Under the pieces are notes generated by a model that had not been told where the DNA came from, ran no database searches, and worked only from the letters and a program-made list of their open reading frames with translations. The translations under genes and the position numbers were made by a program. Positions 57,840-64,000 of a stretch of DNA of 64,000 bases are shown here, piece by piece. Origin of the DNA: Stictocephala bisonia (Eukaryota; Arthropoda; Insecta; Hemiptera; Membracidae); NCBI GenBank assembly GCA_035578905.1, contig JAQJVL010000567.1:310001-374000 (forward strand). Reading direction: 5' to 3'. The first letter of the stretch is position 1, and every line of letters starts with the position of its first letter.

Positions 57840-60800
57840 CTCAAGGCAAACCGACGGCACCTGGAGGTCCCGGAAACGGATCAAAACAAACCACCTTGCG
57901 GTCTGATAAGGATGATGTGTCAGTAGTCCAGCATGCCATCACTAGTTGTAACACATCTCTAGACACACTCAATTCGCATATTATATTCGGTTCTTGGCGA
58001 AGTTTAGTTTCTAAGTGGAAATCAATAACACCTTATCACTGACATCCACGAGAACGATAAGCAACATTAAGTCACCACTGCATGACTGAACAAAGATTAT
58101 TGTGAGGAAACCTTGTCAGTTGTGATACATCACACCTGAAGTAAGTGTTATTCCAGTGAAAGTGAGGTTAGAACAATTGTTTACTTAAAGAGATCTATAA
58201 GTAAACATTTACTGGAAGATTCCGATAACACCAAGAAAGTTCTCACTGTGCTTTTATGGGTGCATTTCCATCAAACGTTCTCTAAATTATAAAATGAAAA
58301 AACTATTTCAAACTATTTACATGCAGATGAAATTCACTGCAAGAACAAAATTTTAATTTGACATCTGTTGCTTCAAGGCATATGCCCGATTTGTATGTTT
58401 AAACAAGAAACTAATGTAAAGTTTCATTGAATTCATGTTCAAGCAAACAAATCTGATATAGTCATTATATTTAGTTACAAATCTAAAGTTTTATTAAAAT
58501 TATCTACAAGAGTTTTATTACATTTGGAAGAAGTTATCATAGAGACCGACTGAGAAAGGATTTATCAAAATTTCATTTCTAACGGGTAGAAACAGCCCAT
58601 AACGATCTGTCCTCTTTTCCATATAATACAATAAGAGTTACATTGGCATTAATTTACTATAGTAATTTATTTCAACCAGCTGATACAAAAAACATTAACA
58701 TGACAAAGGAGCCTGGCTAATTCGGTTTTCATTGTAAACTGGTTAAGTGATTCCTACAAACACTGACATGATTGGCAGCTCCTAACTATTTGGCAGACTC
58801 ATAGCGTCTTCTAGCCCATAAAACTTTGTTATCTAGGAGAACGGCATAAACTGAGCTTTTATATTGATGGTTTAAAGCAACATTAAGTCACAGTAGGAAG
58901 AGTAAGTAGGCGTAGAGAGCTAGTGTTATATAAATTGAACTTTACTGTATGGAACTTGTCTCGGAAAGTTCTGATCTATTAATTTGATAACCATTTTAAT
59001 TTACTGTTTCATAGCCATAATATTATTTATTTCATAAACACGAGTATACATGGTATCACAAACGTCAATACAAAATTGTCATAAAATTACTAAAATAGTT
59101 TTATTCATTTAAATATAAAAACGTGACATTCATACTGGCATTAAATCATTATGACATCAGGCCGTCCTTTGATGTGATAATCGTTATTTTTAATTAGGTT
59201 ATTTCTGTTAGTTGTTAATCTCCGACCATTTGTATTTATATAAACTTTTATAAAATTAGGATTCCATAATTAATATAAACAAATCGTGACTTTAAATAAA
59301 ATTACCTTTTAAGCTTGTTTAATTGGTTCAAGACTATCTTGGGCACTAGATGATTGTTATAATGAAAACTCTAAGTTAAGAATGTATTGACATTTGTGGG
59401 TATCCGATAATGACTGAAGTAGCTCGACAACGTTCTTTTATTTATTTATAATTGCTTACTTTTGTACAAAATCTAGGGCTCATCAAGCTATGTAAAACTT
59501 GTCGGTGAGGTCCTATAGTAAGAGAAAAAAAATAAATAAATAAAACATAATCAATGTACAGAAAAGTACATGAATATATGTCTATTTTTAATGTTATATT
59601 TGAGTGATTATTGATTTGGTGGTTTAGGGCAGTTGTAAAAAAAGATTGAACATATTTCTGTACGTCTTCACCGTTAGGTAAACAAACGGCTAGCAGCTGT
59701 GTTTTTTTCCCTAGTAAAACGTTAGGACTCATTAGTCGTCACTATTATTTCTCAGCCATATATATGGTCCAGTGTGACCCCTCCACTAATACGTATTTAT
59801 GTTCCATCTAATCCCTGGACTTCTAGTAACCATAAATCATACGTCGTTAATGACCCCACCCACGCTCGCACACCGTTTATGACATGCTCATAAAGGCATC
59901 AACACTGTAACTTTCGTCATCAATAAAGATTATTTAGTTGTATAAATATACTACGCTTTACATAGAAAATATATTAAACAGATAGATTCTTATATGATAA
60001 CATATCACGCGTTCTTAATATTTACCGATATTATTTAATAAAAATATAGTAAAATTAAATAACAATTAGTATTTACTAATTATTATAAGAGAGGCAAAAG
60101 AATTGTATGCCTCTGAGTATGTATATATATACTGTATATCTTCATAGGTTGCTTGAACGGATCGCAGTGACGCTGGGGGGGAAGGAGTCGAGTATTGTAT
60201 AAATGGATTAGATGAGAGGTAGGGAAGATGAAACAAAGGGCTGTTACTTTTATACTATCTTTTATCATTCAAAGAATAATTTTGTTAGAATACGGTATGT
60301 TGGAAGAAGCTGTCCACATACCTCTTTTAATAATCTACTAGATTGTTTCTTAGAAAAGAAAATACATTTAAACGTTTTATATTGTTGTGAAAATTTTACG
60401 AATTTATTTATAATTAATTATATGGATTAGTAATTAATGTGTTTAACTCTTCGCTTCGTATATTATTATTAAAAAATACTTTAATTTGATCCATAAAATG
60501 GAAAAAATACCTCAGGGTTATGCAGAGGATTTTGGCATTGGAGATACTGGTTTTTGAACTCTGTTGCACTTCTTGAGTCGTATTTTATTCTGTTATACGC
60601 TCTAATATGTCATGGAACATTCGAGGAGTTACTCTGAAGTACAATCTACATTTTTTTCAGAGTCAAAAAGTGCCTAAGAATCAATAACTTTAAACAGCCT
60701 TCTTTCTCTCTTGAAAATAAGGCGTGAGTTCTTTCATTGGAGATCAGAGAAAAAATGCTTCGAATTCAGCCTCTTCTTCCAATAGCAGTGCAATAGCATT

Positions 60801-61863
60801 TGTCCATACTTGAATGAAAAATCAGCAATGGAAAAATCTTGATGCCTGAAGATGCCTACCTTGTAGACGAAAGGCCTCACAAAAATAAATTATTTTATTG
60901 AAGTATTTTTTTCGAATTTTAAAATTATTTATGCTTTATACTTTAAATAATTCTCCAATAAAGAACTCAAAGAAGAAACATAAACATAGTTTACCAATTG
61001 TAACAAAGTTACGACAAACAAATCGAACATTTTATGTGAACCAATTTTATAAACATTAAAAATTGATACCTCATTTATCCTTTTTCTAGTTTAAGATGAT
61101 ATTTAAGAATGTGATGCTTTTGAAAAATGAATAATTAATAATGTCAATCCGAAAAAAAAATAGAAAAGCTAAGCTTACGGAATCAATTATTCTTGTCAAG
61201 TTGTCAATAAATTGCACTACAGTAGTTATAAATATAATTTAATAATGACAAGTTCAGGGTAACCAGCCAGCAACCGGAGGACCCTGACCGAAATGTCTCA
61301 ATAATCATACGTTGGACTATTTTTGTAAATCTTCTTCTTTTAACTTTTATTGTAGTAATAAATTCATCACACAACCTTTGTATAGAGCAAGTTATTTATT
61401 CTGTCACAAACGTTTAAAGGCCGAAATACTCGTGCTATTATGCACATTAATTTTAACTACCCATTTTCCTATAGGCATAACCTGTTCGGTTTATTAAAAC
61501 ATTATATTATATGAGTTTTTAATTTCATGGTTCATTAAAAGCGAAATAACTTCAAGAATATGAATAATGAATGAATAATGTTCATATAATTCACATCTTG
61601 ACAATTATATGAACATAAAACTTAAGTGAATAAAACTAACCACTGTTTCCAATAATTTGGTTAGTGAACAAAAATAATAATAATAAAATATATTAACAAA
61701 TAACTCAGTCCAGTCTCTTTTAAGTATTACAGTCTTGTATATAATTAGAAAGGCATTCTGTAGCGTTCATTAAATTCAAAGTACTACTAAAATAACCGTA
61801 TTTAATAATTAAATTAAAATTAATATTTGACAGTTCATAAACTAATATTTACTATAATTTACT
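57840..61863. other. 5' flank of Mhc
   Basis: 57840-57960 is still GC-rich; the rest is AT-rich with short open frames that resemble nothing. A CTGAAGA...CGAAAGGCCT motif like that in the 48.2-kb palindrome lies at 60846-60877. Confidence 0.5.
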
Positions 61864-62150
61864 CTAAGTTAAGGCCTGGCTCAGACAACTTGTGTCGTGT
61901 ATAGTGTTTAACCAGTTCTTTAGCTTGTGGCAAAATTCCTTTTTGTTGTTGCTTTCTTTAATGTTTAATGGTAATTTGTTGAAATAGTTTGGGCTTAGGC
62001 TTGTAACAATCTTGTAATTAAAAGATTGTTTGAAGAACATTTTGTTTACTTTTGGTTTTATAAATAATCTATTCTTGTTACTTCTCATATCGTGATGAAT
62101 TCTGGTTGAGCCTCTATTGCCACATCGTATATAAAATAATTTAAATGTTT
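61864..62150 (-). mobile_element. LINE ORF2 C-terminal tail
   Basis: Minus strand reads MRSNKNRLFIKPKVNKMFFK, then FNYKIV, FNKLPLNIKESN and FCHKLKNWLN. This is the usual tail after the RT domain in Jockey/CR1-type elements (LP-N-R/K-S, F+K-LK). Open for 74 codons; upstream decayed. Confidence 0.7.
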
Positions 62151-62791
62151 TATAGATGAATAAATGAGTATCGAGTACAACTTTAGGGAATAATACTCAT
62201 ACACAATACAATAACGTTTAATATACCATTATTGAGTCCATTATGTATAAAAGTATGGTTTTTAAAACCACATATCAACCATATTTAGTCTAATAATATA
62301 AAATATGCCCAGACTTATGTTTTAACGCTGTTAAAATTATACTCTTCGATATGTTTTATCTGCACTATAAACTCACAAGATGGAATTCAAAACATATTCA
62401 GCAATAATCTTAAAAAATAAATTTATAGATTAAATTAGATTAATATGTCTACCATTCTTATTATGGACTCACCAATGTTGATTTTAGTGTGTTACTTCGA
62501 ATTTGTTTAGTTTTGCATTTTGTTGGCTGATTTTTTAATAAACAATATAGGCTATCCAATTTTACTCTTACGTAAAAAAAAAAAAACTTTAAAGAGATGT
62601 TTCAACCCCTTAGAAATATATTTTTAACAAACTATAATCTGTTAGTGTACCTGTAGAGTTTAACATGAACTTATGAATCAAATGTATCAAGTTTTTTTTA
62701 GTATTATAATTGTTGCTCTATGATGATTTTGAATCAGTGAGTCGGAAAATCCTCTCAAAATACAAAATAATTATAACTTAACATCTTTAAG

Positions 62792-63038
62792 CATTTATTC
62801 ATTTATTCTTAAGATGCCGACCGTAAATATATTGGCTAATATTGATTTCGAATGAGTGTGATAAATGTACATGAGCGAATGTAGTCATTGTTACAAACTA
62901 AGGCCAACTATTCCTTAGAAAGTGTAATTAATTAATAGCCCAAAAACAAATGTCAAAATTTGTCATTACTCTGATTGGGATAGAACTGAGAACCTTTAGT
63001 TTATTAAGCTAGGCCTTAACCAACTACGCTACCGACCA
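62792..63038 (-). mobile_element. tRNA-derived SINE, copy 2
   Basis: Same family and strand as 48391-48669: GGTCGGTAGCGTAGTTGGTT A box, a degraded B box, shared body around GAATGAGTGTGAT, and an (AATA/AATG) tail at 62792-62810. The flank 63039-64000 shows nothing else. Confidence 0.8.
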
Positions 63039-64000
63039 ATTCTGTGTTAGACACAATGAAACAAAGCCGGTTTTTTATATTTATATAAGTTTCCTCCTGA
63101 GCAGAACTTCATATTAGCAGAAATAATAAAATCTCAACCTTGCTTTAACACAGATTTGATCAAGTATATTTCTGATTCATTAAAAATGGGACCAATTGAA
63201 CTAACAAATAGGTATTGAATTTGAATGGGAGGAGAAATTCGTGCAACACATGTCAAAACTGGTGAACGTGGATTCGGAGCCAACTAACAACTGTAAGTTG
63301 GCCCTATTGCAGAGATATTATCGGGGTCGCCAAATCAATTAGTAACATGATTACATCCAATGGCTATTACACGGTTAGGCGACTAACTAGACTCCCTTGA
63401 CACTTCCTTTTCATCGGGTGCCACGCCGTTATACAGCGTCCTCCTGCACTGATATACAGGTGTGCCAACATTTCCCTTTTGAACGCAAACAATTAAGGAG
63501 ATTAGTAATTGTATTGAATAAATCTTGTCGGTTGAACAAATCACACTAATATTCATAATACTAATGATACCACATTGCGCATTCTCGCATTGATATATAC
63601 CATCGTTTTCACCTAGTAACCGTGATTCAAATGAAATTGATGTGTTGAGTTGAGTGACAAAGTAGCACAGAGTAATTCCATAGACTAAGAGGTTTTGTAG
63701 TAAATTCTAACAATCTTAATATATTTTAGTTACGGAATGTTGGTAACGCTATTGGTAACAGCACTGGGAAATATGTACATGATCTAAAATATTTAAAATA
63801 TATAATCGATAATCTCGATCGAGATTTTGGCATCGACCTCAACAGTAAAAATAATCAAAATATGTAAATTTTGCCGTATGAAACTTGCAAACAACAATTG
63901 AATATAACGGAGAAAAGGTGAATATTGGTAAATTTCAGATCATAATCTGCAGGAACAAGAGGTTAAATAAGTTATAGGAGATGGTTAGTAATTTTTATTT

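Overview
The window carries the 5' two-thirds of one large eukaryotic gene, the striated-muscle myosin II heavy chain (Mhc), read entirely on the minus strand. The organism is very probably an insect or another pancrustacean. The protein is closest in my memory to Drosophila Mhc, and exon clusters equivalent to Drosophila 3, 7, 9, 11 and the hinge exon 15 can be recognised. Introns are large, AT-rich and full of transposon debris, which suggests a fairly large genome (hemipteran-like size, but I cannot name a species).

Layout, in transcript order (right to left). 64.0-57.6 kb is 5' flank with LINE and SINE debris. Around 57.5-57.7 kb there is a candidate promoter and non-coding exon 1. An 11-kb intron full of repeats follows. 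The ATG exon is at 46.26 kb. Then come exon 3 (2 versions, 44.8-44.5 kb), four small exons with the ATP-binding P-loop and switch I (42.3-38.3 kb), exon 7 (4 versions, 35.4-32.6 kb), the upper 50-kDa region and switch II (31.5-30.1 kb), exon 9 for the relay (8 versions, 29.5-26.0 kb), a constant exon (24.3 kb), and a loop-2 exon present in 2 versions (22.4 and 21.85 kb). The actin-binding and SH1 exons (20.1 and 18.5 kb), exon 11 for the converter (3 versions, 17.85-16.27 kb), the lever arm (12.7 and 10.0 kb) and the rod (9.6-0.6 kb) complete it. The gene leaves the window after exon 15, so about 1,246 of roughly 1,950 residues are here. Every junction was checked by hand: phases match throughout and all exons read open.

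Mutually exclusive choices in the motor give 2 x 4 x 8 x 2 x 3 = 384 possible heads. The two most unusual points are the eight-member relay cluster (three in Drosophila) and a 53-nt loop-2 pair that I do not know from Drosophila. Splice sites differ by cluster: all eight exon-9 donors and both loop-2 donors lack the +5 G, and two of three exon-11 donors are GC rather than GT.

The rest is intronic or intergenic: four minisatellite or satellite arrays (36, 149, 23 and 33 bp), three of them beside splice sites; at least five LINE fragments; tRNA-derived SINEs; and two large inverted repeats. I see no other protein-coding gene, no rRNA or intact tRNA, and no CRISPR array.
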